Shown in pieces: positions 7,218 to 15,542 of a stretch of DNA of 64,000 bases. Positions within the stretch are counted from its first letter, which is position 1, and each line of letters starts with the position of its first letter. The DNA is from Dactylosporangium roseum (GTDB taxonomy: Bacteria > Actinomycetota > Actinomycetes > Mycobacteriales > Micromonosporaceae): the NCBI RefSeq assembly GCF_025264685.1, contig NZ_CP073721.1:248001-312000 (forward strand), read 5' to 3'. Under the pieces are notes generated by a model. That model was not told the origin of the DNA. It saw nothing but the letters and a program-made list of their open reading frames with translations, and did not search any database. The position numbers and the translations under genes were made by a program.

Positions 7218-8182
7218 CCGGCCGGAAGCGAAGCGGAGGCCGCGGGACCCGATCCGGCGCTGCTCGTGAGCGGGGGTCGGCGACGGTGTGGGTGCTGGCG
7301 GTCGGGCTGGTCCTTGTGCTCGCCGCGGGCATCGTGACGGCGGTGGGCGGGGCGATCGTGGTCCGGCACCGGGCGCGCAACGCCGCCGATGCCGGTGCGC
7401 TGGCAGGGGCGCTGACGGCGGTCGAGGGCGAGCGGGCGGCGTGTGCGGCGGCCGGCCGCCTGGTGTCCGCCAACGGCGGCCGGCTGGTTTCCTGCCGGGT
7501 CGAGGGCCTCGACGTCACGGTGACGGCGGAGCTGCCCGGGCCGGCGGGGCTGGAGGTGCGCGCCTCGGCGAAGGCCGGCCCGGTTCCGCTGGCCTTAGCC
7601 GTCGGCCGGACCGCCCCCGGCCCGCAGGACGGCCAGCCCGACGCTGCCGTGCGGGCCGGCCCCAGGAGATCAGGCGGTCAGGCCGCCGGCCGGGACAAGG
7701 CGTCGAGGACCAGCGTCAGGACCCGCACCGCGTCGGCCTTGCCGAGAGGGTTGTTGCCGTTGCCGCACTTCGGGGACTGGACGCACGACGGGCAGCCGTG
7801 CTCGCACCGGCATTCGGCGACGACCGTCCGGGTGGCGCCCAGCCATTCGGGCGCGACCTCGAAGGCGCGTTCGGCGAAGCCGGCGCCGCCGGGGTGGCCG
7901 TCGTACACGAACACGGTCGGCAGGCCGGTGTCGGCGTGCGCGGCGGTGGAGAGGCCGCCGATGTCCCAGCGGTCGCAGGTGGCGATCAGCGGGAGCAGGC
8001 CGATGGAGGCGTGCTCGGCGGCGTGGAGAGCGCCGGGCCGGTCGACGTCGAGGATGCCGGCTCGGTCGAGGGCCTCGGGGGTGACGGTCCACCAGACGGC
8101 GATCGTGCGCAGCACGCGCTGGGGGAGGTCGAGCTGGCACGTGTCGATGACCTCGCCGGTGACAAGGCGCCGGCGTTGGTAG
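7214..8182 (+). CDS. TadG-like pilus protein with abnormally long 3' extension
   Basis: The first ~130 residues are normal for the actinobacterial helicase/secretion-neighbourhood TadE-like family: RERGSATVWVLAVGLVLVLA (membrane anchor), a RHRARNAADAGALAGA segment typical of TadG/Rv3654c-like proteins, then a short beta domain ending near VPLALAVGR. Family members usually stop about there. Here the frame stays open to 8182 (322 codons), so the last 505 bp run antisense through the 3' end of the helicase gene. The tail is Arg/Ser/Pro-rich and looks like shadow coding. Either the natural stop was lost by mutation or a frameshift, or there is a genuine long 3' antisense overlap. The true domain is probably only 7214 to about 7650. 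Confidence 0.65.
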   Translation: MTGRKRSGGRGTRSGAARERGSATVWVLAVGLVLVLAAGIVTAVGGAIVVRHRARNAADAGALAGALTAVEGERAACAAAGRLVSANGGRLVSCRVEGLDVTVTAELPGPAGLEVRASAKAGPVPLALAVGRTAPGPQDGQPDAAVRAGPRRSGGQAAGRDKASRTSVRTRTASALPRGLLPLPHFGDWTHDGQPCSHRHSATTVRVAPSHSGATSKARSAKPAPPGWPSYTNTVGRPVSACAAVERPPMSQRSQVAISGSRPMEACSAAWRAPGRSTSRMPARSRASGVTVHQTAIVRSTRWGRSSWHVSMTSPVTRRRRW

Positions 8183-9996
8183 CTGACGACCTGCGAGGTG
8201 ACCTCCACCTCGCCGAGGGACAGAGTCACCGGGCCGATGGCGCGGGTGTCGCGGACGGCGAGCACGGTGAGGTCGGTGACGTCGCGGGGGTGGGTGCTCC
8301 AATCGGGATCCTCGGCGTGGACGAGGGCCACGGAGTCGGCGAGGTCGAGCTCGTCGACGACGTAGGAGGTGCCCTGGTGGAGGTAGACGGCGCCGGTGTG
8401 GACCTGGTGGTGGGCCGAGCCGGTGTCCACGGTGCCGAGGAGGCGGCCGGTGGCCGATTCGACGACGGCGACGGGGCCGCCACCGGCGCCGCGGAGGTCG
8501 ACGTCGGGGCGTTGGCGTTCGGTCCAGTACCAGCCGCTGGGGCGTTTGCGGAGGATGCCCGCAGCGACGAGAGCGTCGAGGGTCGGCCCGGCGGTCGGGC
8601 CGAAGATCGGCAGGTCGGCGGGGGTGATGGGGAGCTCGGCGGCGGCGCAGCAGAGTTGCGGGGCGAGGACGTGCGGGTTGCCGGGATCGAAGACGGCGGC
8701 CTCGACGGGGCGGCCGAAGAGCGCCTCGGGGTGGTGGACGAGGTAGGTGTCGAGGGGGTCGTCGCGGGCGATGAGCACGCAGAAGGCGTCGCGACCTGCG
8801 CGGCCCGCCCGGCCGGCCTGCTGCCAGAGGGAGGCGAGGGTGCCGGGGTAGCCGGCGATGAGCACCGCGTCGAGGCCGGTCAGGTCCACACCCAGCTCCA
8901 GGGCATTGGTGGAGGCCAGGCCGAGCAGGGTGCCGTCGATGAGGTCGCGTTCGAGGGCGCGGCGGTCCTCGCGCAGATAGCCGGAGCGGTAGGCGGCGAC
9001 CCGGGAGCCGAGGCCGGGGACGGCGAGGTCGAGGGAGCGGCGGGCCATGGTGGCGACGAGTTCGGCGCCCTTGCGGGAGCGGACGAAGGCGAGGGTGCGG
9101 ACTCCGGCGGACACGGCGTCGGCGAGGAGGTCCGCGGTTTCGGCGAGGGCGGACCGCCGGACCGGCTCGGCGTCGGTGAACGCGGCGGTGAAGGCGTCCG
9201 TGAAGGCGTCCGTGGTCCGCGCGGGCAGCAACGGCGGCTCCCACAGCGCGAACGTCACCCCACCCCGCGGGGAGGAGTCCTCAGTGAAGGCGGCGACGGG
9301 GAGGCCGGCCAGCCGGGTGCCGGAGCGGGCGGGGTCGCCGGCGGTGGCGGAGGCCAGCACGAAGCAGGGGGCGGACCGGTAGCGGGCGGCCACCCGGCGC
9401 AGGCGGCGCAGCACGTGGGCGACGTGCGAGCCGAAGACGCCGCGGTAGGCGTGGGACTCGTCGACGATGACGTAGCGCAGGCCGCGCAGGAACCTGGCCC
9501 AAGCGGCGTGGCCGGGCAGGATGCCGTGGTGGAGCATGTCGGGGTTGGTGAGCACGACCCGGGCGTGCCGGCGGACCCATTCGCGTTCCTCGCGGTTGGT
9601 GTCGCCGTCGTAGGTGGCCGGGCGGATGCCGGGCAGGTCCAGGGATTCGAGGGTGCGAAGCTGGTCGGCGGCGAGGGCCTTGGTCGGGGCGAGGTAGAGC
9701 GCGGTGGCCCGGTCGTCGGAGAGTAGCGTCGCGAGAGCGGGAAGCTGGTAGGCGAGGGATTTGCCGGAGCCGGTTCCGGTGGCGACGACGGTGTGGGTGC
9801 CGTCCCAGGCGGAGGTGGCCGCGGCAGCCTGGTGGCGCCAGGGTGCGGCGACGCCGCGAGCGGCGAACGCCGAGCTCAGCGCGGGTGGGACCCAGGCGGG
9901 CCAGGGGACGGGGTCACCGCTGCGCGGTGGGAGTTCCTCGATGTGCGTGAGGGACGCGGACCGGCGCAGCGGCGGGAAGGTTGGTGCGACCGTCAC
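7678..9996 (-). CDS. SF2 DEAD/DEAH-box helicase of the SftH/MrfA type
   Basis: 772 residues. Motif I is TGTGSGKS (residues 73-80) and motif II is DESH (about 179-182). The second RecA domain has [13 protein letters not shown] and [10 protein letters not shown] (motif VI). The C-terminal DUF1998-like region carries a Cys cluster, [10 protein letters not shown] plus a following PKC (about 729-744), which in Bacillus MrfA and in Hrq1/SftH-type enzymes is a zinc-binding module. M. smegmatis SftH is a 3'-5' DNA translocase and MrfA acts in mitomycin-lesion repair, so a DNA-repair role is likely. It converges with, and its 3' end is overlapped by, the TadG-like frame. The pairing of this helicase with Tad genes is conserved across actinobacteria. 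Confidence 0.9.
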   Translation of the reverse strand: MTVAPTFPPLRRSASLTHIEELPPRSGDPVPWPAWVPPALSSAFAARGVAAPWRHQAAAATSAWDGTHTVVATGTGSGKSLAYQLPALATLLSDDRATALYLAPTKALAADQLRTLESLDLPGIRPATYDGDTNREEREWVRRHARVVLTNPDMLHHGILPGHAAWARFLRGLRYVIVDESHAYRGVFGSHVAHVLRRLRRVAARYRSAPCFVLASATAGDPARSGTRLAGLPVAAFTEDSSPRGGVTFALWEPPLLPARTTDAFTDAFTAAFTDAEPVRRSALAETADLLADAVSAGVRTLAFVRSRKGAELVATMARRSLDLAVPGLGSRVAAYRSGYLREDRRALERDLIDGTLLGLASTNALELGVDLTGLDAVLIAGYPGTLASLWQQAGRAGRAGRDAFCVLIARDDPLDTYLVHHPEALFGRPVEAAVFDPGNPHVLAPQLCCAAAELPITPADLPIFGPTAGPTLDALVAAGILRKRPSGWYWTERQRPDVDLRGAGGGPVAVVESATGRLLGTVDTGSAHHQVHTGAVYLHQGTSYVVDELDLADSVALVHAEDPDWSTHPRDVTDLTVLAVRDTRAIGPVTLSLGEVEVTSQVVSYQRRRLVTGEVIDTCQLDLPQRVLRTIAVWWTVTPEALDRAGILDVDRPGALHAAEHASIGLLPLIATCDRWDIGGLSTAAHADTGLPTVFVYDGHPGGAGFAERAFEVAPEWLGATRTVVAECRCEHGCPSCVQSPKCGNGNNPLGKADAVRVLTLVLDALSRPAA

Positions 9997-10148
9997 GCCT
10001 GCACTCTAAGACACCTGTTCGAAGCCGCGGCGACGGTACGCACCCGGCGAATGTGGGAAAGGGGGTGGAGCGTCGCCTCAGGGTGGCGTCGATGGTTAGA
10101 TGCCCGTGGAGGACTCGGTTCGCGCAACGGCCAGAAGAGGAGGTCCGC

Positions 10149-10523
10149 ATGGAGACGCTGTCGTTGTCGACGTATGCCTCCGGCGACCACACAGTGCTCG
10201 AAGTCGGCGGTGAGGTGGACGTCTACACCGCCCCGCGGCTCCGCGAGAAGCTGGTCGAGTTGGTCGAGCAGGGCGCCCGGCACGTCGTCGTCGACCTGGG
10301 CCGGGTCGAGTTCCTCGACTCGACGGGGCTGGGCGTGCTGGTCGGCGCGCTCAAGCGGCTCCGTGCGGTCAACGGCACCTTCGGCCTGGTCTGCTCCCAT
10401 GAGCGACTGCTGAAGATCTTCCGCATCACCGCCCTGGACCGGGTCTTCTCGTTGTACGACACCGTGGCCGCCGCGACGAGTGCGGACGGCTCGGACGTAG
10501 ACCCCAAAGCTCCCAAAGCGTAG
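10149..10523 (+). CDS. bldG: BldG-like STAS anti-sigma-factor antagonist
   Basis: 124 residues, one STAS domain. The sequence runs [20 protein letters not shown] and then [19 protein letters not shown], with the phospho-acceptor Ser58 in DSTGL. It closely resembles Streptomyces BldG, a phosphorylatable anti-anti-sigma factor governing differentiation and stress sigma factors. The gene order helicase, bldG, anti-sigma ATPase, proton pyrophosphatase, topA is also that of Streptomyces coelicolor, which supports orthology. ATG 10149 was chosen for its GAGGAGG at 10137-10143; an upstream in-frame extension exists but has poor coding character. The acidic C-tail is slightly longer than in Streptomyces. 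Confidence 0.85.
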   Translation: METLSLSTYASGDHTVLEVGGEVDVYTAPRLREKLVELVEQGARHVVVDLGRVEFLDSTGLGVLVGALKRLRAVNGTFGLVCSHERLLKIFRITALDRVFSLYDTVAAATSADGSDVDPKAPKA

Positions 10524-10527
10524 GTCC

Positions 10528-11007
10528 ATGCCCACCGTCCGACTGTCGTTCTCGCCGGCCGCCGCGCACGTCCGCACCGCCCGGCTGGTCGGCGTGGCCG
10601 TCGCGCGGCGGGCGGGAGTGGCCGAAGAGCTGCTGGAAGAGGTCCGTCTGGCGATCGGTGAGGCGTGCTCCCGCGCCGTGGCGCTGCACCGATCGCGCGG
10701 CCTCGACGACCTGGTCGACGTCGCGATGGCCGACGGCGACCGATTCACCGTCCGGGTGGTCGACCGGGCTGCCAACGGCGCCATGGTCACCCGCACGCCC
10801 GAGGGCGGCGACGCCGCCGTGCTGCTGTCCGATCCCGCGTTGCCGCTGAGCACGCCCCCCGACCTCCTGGCCGAGGAGGCGGTTGCCGCCCGCATGGGTC
10901 TCGCCCTGCTCGCGGGCCTGGTGGACGACCTCAACGTGTCCGAATTGTCCGAAGGGGTCGGCACCGAGGTACGCATGTCTTGGCCGCTGGAACGCCCCAA
11001 CGACTGA
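10528..11007 (+). CDS. Anti-sigma-factor-like GHKL ATPase, partner of the BldG-like protein
   Basis: 159 residues, GHKL/HATPase_c_2-like fold, four bases downstream of the bldG-like gene and certainly in its operon. It matches the ORF3-type protein that follows bldG in Streptomyces. The N box, which in SpoIIAB/RsbW reads ExxxNA, is EACSRA here (residues 45-50), so the Mg-coordinating Asn is Arg49. The G-rich ATP-lid motifs are also weak (MVTRTPEGGDAA). It may therefore bind the STAS protein without being an active kinase, leaving phosphorylation to another GHKL protein. Cytoplasmic. Confidence 0.75.
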   Translation: MPTVRLSFSPAAAHVRTARLVGVAVARRAGVAEELLEEVRLAIGEACSRAVALHRSRGLDDLVDVAMADGDRFTVRVVDRAANGAMVTRTPEGGDAAVLLSDPALPLSTPPDLLAEEAVAARMGLALLAGLVDDLNVSELSEGVGTEVRMSWPLERPND

Positions 11008-11068
11008 CGAAACGGGCCAGAACCAGCGACTAGTGATGAAATTCAATGTGGCAATCGCGCAAGTCGGT

Positions 11069-11098
11069 GTGACCACTGACACGGTAGACGGCTAGAGT
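11069..11098 (+). promoter_or_regulatory. Candidate promoter of the proton pyrophosphatase gene
   Basis: TGTGAC at 11069-11074 and TAGAGT at 11093-11098 are separated by 18 bp, resembling a housekeeping-sigma promoter. It predicts a leader of about 125 nt before the hppA start. No riboswitch-like structure was recognised in that leader. Confidence 0.35.
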
Positions 11099-11228
11099 AC
11101 GGCGATCGTGTATAGCGGGCCTGGGCATCGGGTACCTCGACCGCTCATCACGGCTCCCCACGTGGAGAACCCGCCGCCGGCCTGACCCGCTCGCGGCGCT
11201 GTCATGTGTCGGTACAGGAGGACAACGA

Positions 11229-13589
11229 ATGTCCGGATCACTCGCCGCGGCTGGCGAGATTTCCCTTTCCGGGAGCAACCTGACCTATGTCGTCGTCGCG
11301 CTGGTCATCGCCTTCGTGGCATTGGGCTTCGCTGCGGCGCTGGTCAAGGCAGTACTCGCGACCGGACGGGGCACCCCCAAGATGCAGGAGATCTCCGGGG
11401 CGGTGCAGGAGGGCGCGTCCGCGTACCTCACGCGCCAGTTCAAGACCCTCGGCATCTTCGTGGTCATCGCGGTCGTGCTTTTGTTCCTGCTCCCGGTGAG
11501 TGACACCGGGGGCAACGAGACCCTAGTCAAGATCGGCCGGTCGGCGTTCTTCGTCGTCGGTGCCGTGTTCTCGGCCTTCATCGGTGGCGCCGGCATGGCG
11601 CTGGCCACCCGCGCCAACCTGCGCGTCGCGGCGGCGGCCCGGGAGGACGGCGGCCGTGAGAAGGCGATGCAGATCGCGTTCCGCACCGGTGGCGTCGTCG
11701 GCTTCCTCACCGTGGGCCTGGGCCTGTTCGGTGCGGCGCTGGTGGTGCTCATCTTCAAGGGTGACGCCCCGACCGTGCTGGAGGGCTTCGGCTTCGGTGC
11801 CGCGCTGCTCGCCATGTTCATGCGGGTCGGCGGCGGCATCTTCACCAAGGCCGCCGACGTCGGCGCCGACCTGGTCGGCAAGGTCGAGAAGAACATTCCC
11901 GAGGACGACCCGCGCAACGCCGCGACGATCGCCGACAACGTCGGCGACAACGTGGGCGACTGTGCCGGTATGGCCGCGGATCTCTTCGAGTCCTACGCCG
12001 TCACCCTGGTCGCGGCCCTGATCCTGGGCCGTGCCGCGTTCGGTGTCGACGGCCTGGTCTTCCCGCTCGTCGTCTCCACCATCGGCGTCCTCGTGGCGAT
12101 CCTCGGTGTGGCGCTCACCCGCCTGCGCCCGTCCGACCGCAACGGTCTCGTCGCGATCAACCGCGCGTTCTACATCTCCGCCGTCGTCTCCGCCGTGCTG
12201 GTCGCCGCCGCGGCCCTGTTCTTCCTGCCGACCGGCTGGGCCGATCTGCTGGGCAACGAGTGGCGCGCCACGCTGCACCTCGCCGACGGTGACGCCCCGC
12301 CGTTCGGCCCGCACGTCACCGCCATCATCGCCGTGGTCATCGGCATCGCACTGGCCGCGGTCATCCAGGCCCTGACCGGCTACTTCACCGAGACCGAGCG
12401 CCGCCCGGTCAAGGACATCGGCAAGAGCGCGCTGACCGGTCCGGCCACCGTGGTGCTCGCCGGGGTGAGCGTCGGCTTCGAGTCGGCCGTCTACTCGGCG
12501 ATCGTCATCGGCGCGGGCGTCTTCGGTGCCTTCCTGCTCGGTGGCGGCTCGATCACCCTGTCGCTCTTCGCCGTCGCCATGGCCGGCACCGGCCTGCTCA
12601 CCACCGTCGGCGTCATCGTCGCGATGGACACGTTCGGCCCGATCAGCGACAACGCGCAGGGCATCGCCGAGATGTCCGGCGACATCGACGAGCGCGGCGC
12701 CCGCACGCTGACCGAGCTCGACGCGGTCGGCAACACCACCAAGGCGATCACCAAGGGCATCGCGATCGCGACGGCGGTGCTCGCGGCGACCGCGCTGTTC
12801 GGGTCGTACACCGACACGATGCAGCGGGCGCTGGTCGAGGCGAAGTCGGCGCTGTCGACCGACGTGCTGCTCAACGTCGCCAACCCGCGCAACCTGGTGG
12901 GCCTGCTCATCGGCGCGGCCGTCGTGTTCCTGTTCTCCGGCCTGGCGATCAACGCGGTCGCCCGTTCGGCGGGCTCGGTCGTGTTCGAGGTGCGCCGCCA
13001 GTTCCGCGAGTTCCCGGGCATCATGGACGGCTCGCAGCGTCCGGAGTACGGCAAGGTCGTCGACATCTGCACCCGCGACGCCCAGCGTGAGCTGATCACG
13101 CCGGGTCTGCTCGCGGTGATGGCGCCGATCGCCGTCGGCTTCGGTCTCGGTGTCGGCCCGCTGGCCGCCTACCTGGCCGGTGCCATCGGCACCGGCACAC
13201 TGATGGCGGTGTTCCTGGCCAACTCCGGTGGGGCGTGGGACAACGCGAAGAAGCTGGTCGAGGACGGCACCCACGGCGGCAAGGGCTCGCCCGCGCACGC
13301 CGCGACGGTCATCGGCGACACCGTCGGCGACCCGTTCAAGGACACCGCAGGCCCGGCCATCAACCCGCTGATCAAGGTGATGAACCTGGTCTCGCTGCTC
13401 ATCGCGCCCGCCGTGGTCATCTACACGGTCGGCGACGGCAACCAGGCGATTCGCTACGGCATCGCGATCGTCGCGGTCGCGGTCATCGCGGTGGCGGTCA
13501 TCGCCAGCAAGCGCAAGCCGGTGGCGGTCGACGCCGGTGACGGCACCGCCTCCGACGAGGCTGCTCCGGAGCAGCGGGTCACCGCCTGA
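11229..13589 (+). CDS. hppA: Membrane-bound proton-translocating pyrophosphatase
   Basis: 786 residues and about 16 membrane helices. The signature GGGIFTKAADVGADLVGKVE is followed by NIPEDDPRNAATIADNVGDN; a second acidic cluster lies near the C-terminus (VIGDTVGDPFKDTAGPA). The residue pattern GNTTKAITKG has Lys where K+-dependent enzymes have Ala, which marks the K+-independent H+-pumping class. It hydrolyses PPi and pumps protons across the cell membrane. ATG 11229 has a strong Shine-Dalgarno AGGAGG at 11217-11222. Its position after the bldG-like pair and before topA matches Streptomyces. It ends in a strong terminator. Confidence 0.95.
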   Translation: MSGSLAAAGEISLSGSNLTYVVVALVIAFVALGFAAALVKAVLATGRGTPKMQEISGAVQEGASAYLTRQFKTLGIFVVIAVVLLFLLPVSDTGGNETLVKIGRSAFFVVGAVFSAFIGGAGMALATRANLRVAAAAREDGGREKAMQIAFRTGGVVGFLTVGLGLFGAALVVLIFKGDAPTVLEGFGFGAALLAMFMRVGGGIFTKAADVGADLVGKVEKNIPEDDPRNAATIADNVGDNVGDCAGMAADLFESYAVTLVAALILGRAAFGVDGLVFPLVVSTIGVLVAILGVALTRLRPSDRNGLVAINRAFYISAVVSAVLVAAAALFFLPTGWADLLGNEWRATLHLADGDAPPFGPHVTAIIAVVIGIALAAVIQALTGYFTETERRPVKDIGKSALTGPATVVLAGVSVGFESAVYSAIVIGAGVFGAFLLGGGSITLSLFAVAMAGTGLLTTVGVIVAMDTFGPISDNAQGIAEMSGDIDERGARTLTELDAVGNTTKAITKGIAIATAVLAATALFGSYTDTMQRALVEAKSALSTDVLLNVANPRNLVGLLIGAAVVFLFSGLAINAVARSAGSVVFEVRRQFREFPGIMDGSQRPEYGKVVDICTRDAQRELITPGLLAVMAPIAVGFGLGVGPLAAYLAGAIGTGTLMAVFLANSGGAWDNAKKLVEDGTHGGKGSPAHAATVIGDTVGDPFKDTAGPAINPLIKVMNLVSLLIAPAVVIYTVGDGNQAIRYGIAIVAVAVIAVAVIASKRKPVAVDAGDGTASDEAAPEQRVTA

Positions 13590-13604
13590 CCCGTCCGGCG
13601 CATC

Positions 13605-13639
13605 GACGCCCCGACCGGATCCGTTCCGGTCGGGGCGTC
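13605..13639 (+). terminator. Strong rho-independent-type terminator after hppA
   Basis: A perfect 15-bp stem, GACGCCCCGACCGGA (13605-13619) with TCCGGTCGGGGCGTC (13625-13639), encloses a 5-nt loop and is followed by ATGTTTCTC. It ends 50 bp after the hppA stop. It also shows that the in-frame ATG at 13640, abutting the stem, is not the start of the next gene. Confidence 0.85.
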
Positions 13640-13665
13640 ATGTTTCTCGAACACACGATCGGTTC

Positions 13666-13671
13666 TAGGCT
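13666..13671 (+). promoter_or_regulatory. -10 element for a leaderless start
   Basis: TAGGCT ends 7 nt before the ATG at 13679. This -10-to-start spacing is characteristic of actinobacterial leaderless mRNAs and supports the chosen lipoprotein start. Confidence 0.5.
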
Positions 13672-13678
13672 GCAAGTC

Positions 13679-14212
13679 ATGCGTGCCAGCCGTCTATTTG
13701 CCGTCGTCATGATCTTGGTGGGTACCGCGGGGTGCTCCGACGACGGCAGCGGCGACGTGGCGCCGAAGCGGTGGGCGCAGTCGGTCTGCACGGCCTTGGC
13801 ACCCTGGCGCACGGAGATCGCCGACCTGACCACGAAGGCCCAGCAGCAGCTCCAGACCGCGAAGACCGCCGTACAGACCAAGACCAACATCGTCGATCTG
13901 CTGGCCGGTGCCGAGTCGGCGAGTGAGAAAGCGCGGGCCGGGGTCGACGGCGCGGGCATCCCGCAGGTCGCCGGCGGCGACAAGATCGCCGCCCAGTTCA
14001 CGGCGTCGCTGTCGAAGGCCCGCGACGCGTACGGCAACGCCAAGCGCACGGTCTCGGCCCTGCCGACGATCGATTCCAAGGCGTTCTACTCCTCGGTGAC
14101 CTCGGCGTTCGTCACGCTCAAGGAGGAGTACGAGCAGAGCGCGATCGATCCGGCGCACGTCGGGCAGAAGGACTTGCAGAAGGCCTTCGGCGAGGTGCCC
14201 GAGTGTCGGTGA
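13679..14212 (+). CDS. Putative secreted lipoprotein, unknown function
   Basis: 177 residues. The signal peptide MRASRLFAVVMILVGTAGC has a lipobox-like TAGC, so the mature protein starts at Cys19 (the -3 Thr is unusual) and is probably anchored outside the cell. The rest is mostly helical with two Cys (one in the SVCTALAPW region, one in the last PECR), a layout suggesting one disulfide. No catalytic motif is seen. The start was chosen over the ATG at 13640 because that codon abuts the terminator stem, and because a leaderless -10 lies just upstream of 13679. It overlaps the next gene by 10 bp. Confidence 0.65.
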   Translation: MRASRLFAVVMILVGTAGCSDDGSGDVAPKRWAQSVCTALAPWRTEIADLTTKAQQQLQTAKTAVQTKTNIVDLLAGAESASEKARAGVDGAGIPQVAGGDKIAAQFTASLSKARDAYGNAKRTVSALPTIDSKAFYSSVTSAFVTLKEEYEQSAIDPAHVGQKDLQKAFGEVPECR

Positions 14213-15294
14213 CGCCGGCCCGGGGCCGGCAACTCTCGCTGTTCGGGGTGGAGGCGCGCCCACCGGCGCCGCTCGACCTCGAGGGACTGCTGCTCGGGGC
14301 GGGGCAGGTCGGCCGGATGGGCGGCACCGGCCGGGTGTCGGTCGTGGTCGAGGAGGCCTGGCGCTGTGCCGTGCTGCGGGCCGAGTGCGGGCTGCGCGAC
14401 CTGGTGGTGACCTGCGAGCCGACCGGCGAGGACGACCGGTGGCTGGTCCGGACCGCGTACTCGTCGGCGCTGGCCCCGCTCGCCGCGCGCTGGCTCGACG
14501 ACGACGGCAAGCGGTGCCCGGCGGAGCTGGCGCTGGACGGGCGGCGGCTGCGTCTGTGGGTGGCGGCGGCGGGACTGTACGACGGCCAGCGTGCCTACCT
14601 GCTCCGGCTCGCTCCGAAGCCACGCCTCCCGGAGCCGCCTCCGGTGGAGGAGGGCGAGGCGGAGGAGGAAAAGCCGGAGGAGGCGGCGGCCGCCGATCGG
14701 GGTGAGCCGGAGGCGGCGGCCGCCGATCAGGGTGAGCCGGAAGCGGTCGCTGTCCCCGTGCCCGAGAACCGGGCCGCGGCGAACGGTCGCGCCGGCGGGA
14801 CCAGAGTGCGCACCGCCGACCAGAAACCGAACAAACGGCGCAAGAAGAGCGAAAGCCAGGTCTCCGCGTTCGACCCCGGCCCGGACGAGTACGCGGACTT
14901 CGACGCGTTCGACGGCCCCGACGAGTACGCCGAAGTGGATCCGTTCGTCGACGAGGTGCGCGACGACTGGCCGGACTCCGGGCTCGCGGGTCTGCCGGCC
15001 GTCGTGCTGGATCCGGTCACGGATCCGGCTACCGAGCCGGAACCGCCCGAAATTGCGCCAGAAGCAAAACAACCGGCTGAAAACCCGGCAGAAGACGTCA
15101 TCGATCGGCGGGTCGCGGACAACTGGCTGGCGGTCGGCGAGGCCCTTGCCGCGGTCGGCCTGCCGGCGGTGTTCATCGCGCCTGACCAGGGCGGACCGGC
15201 GTACCGCATCGTGGGAGCTCGCCGGATCGCACGCCTCGCCGAACTCGTCGGGGAGGCGCCTCCGGAGGCTCTGGCGGGAGCTTGGCCGGGGTAG
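14203..15294 (+). CDS. Conserved actinobacterial protein with repetitive acidic insert, unknown function
   Basis: 363 residues, GTG start 14203 overlapping the preceding lipoprotein stop. The N-terminal ~150 residues (GRQLSLFGVEARP, then GLLLGAGQVGRMGGTGRVSV) and the last ~60 residues (GGPAYRIVGARRIARLAELV) form a conserved pair found before topA in Micromonosporaceae as I know it. Between them lies a ~150-residue low-complexity region: Glu/Ala/Pro repeats from a perfect-but-one 30-bp tandem duplication (14680-14709, 14710-14739), a basic KPNKRRKKSES patch and DEYADFDAFD / DEYAEVDPFV near-repeats. It is likely cytoplasmic. The insert looks like an expanding linker; function is not known. Confidence 0.65.
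   Translation: MSVTPARGRQLSLFGVEARPPAPLDLEGLLLGAGQVGRMGGTGRVSVVVEEAWRCAVLRAECGLRDLVVTCEPTGEDDRWLVRTAYSSALAPLAARWLDDDGKRCPAELALDGRRLRLWVAAAGLYDGQRAYLLRLAPKPRLPEPPPVEEGEAEEEKPEEAAAADRGEPEAAAADQGEPEAVAVPVPENRAAANGRAGGTRVRTADQKPNKRRKKSESQVSAFDPGPDEYADFDAFDGPDEYAEVDPFVDEVRDDWPDSGLAGLPAVVLDPVTDPATEPEPPEIAPEAKQPAENPAEDVIDRRVADNWLAVGEALAAVGLPAVFIAPDQGGPAYRIVGARRIARLAELVGEAPPEALAGAWPG
14680..14739 (+). repeat. Two tandem 30-bp units inside the acidic-insert gene
   Basis: Units 14680-14709 and 14710-14739 are identical except for one base (14699 G, 14729 A). They encode a repeated EAAAADxGEP decapeptide and keep the frame. Confidence 0.8.
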
Positions 15295-15349
15295 GGTGGC
15301 GTAACTAACCCACGTGACGTGAACCGCCGGTAACCGGACCGATGACAGG

Positions 15350-15364
15350 GTGACAAATCGTCAC
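15350..15364. promoter_or_regulatory. Perfect inverted repeat upstream of topA
   Basis: GTGAC at 15350-15354 and GTCAC at 15360-15364 are exact inverted copies around AAATC, in the 248-bp gap before topA. It resembles a CRP-type half-site pair but with a 7-nt spacing between GTGA and TCAC instead of 6, so the factor is uncertain. Confidence 0.35.
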
Positions 15365-15542
15365 AAATACGGCAGCCGATGCGACACGATCGCAAGATCG
15401 GGCAGGTCGCGGTTGCCTATGGGTGTACCGTGGCGCCGATCGGCGTGTCGCGTGCCGACCGTCGGGGCCCGCGCCCATTGCGCAACCCGGCGAGCAGGCG
15501 CGCGTTACGTTTGACGTCTGTCCGTCCGCACCGGGGAGAACT

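Noticed and set aside
7288..9726. An 812-codon open frame antisense to the helicase
   Set aside because: Gly/Val/Glu-rich shadow composition, no start signal, helicase motifs clear on the other strand.
11523..13298. A 591-codon open frame antisense to hppA
   Set aside because: Shadow of the pyrophosphatase gene.
13640..13678. ATG at 13640 as lipoprotein start
   Set aside because: It directly abuts the hppA terminator stem; ATG 13679 opens a proper signal peptide.
15350..15364. CRP site upstream of topA
   Set aside because: The GTGA and TCAC halves are 7 nt apart, not 6, so it is reported only as an unassigned palindrome.
15423..15542. Longer N-terminus for topA
   Set aside because: The 40 extra codons precede the conserved start and GTG 15543 has GGGGAG upstream.
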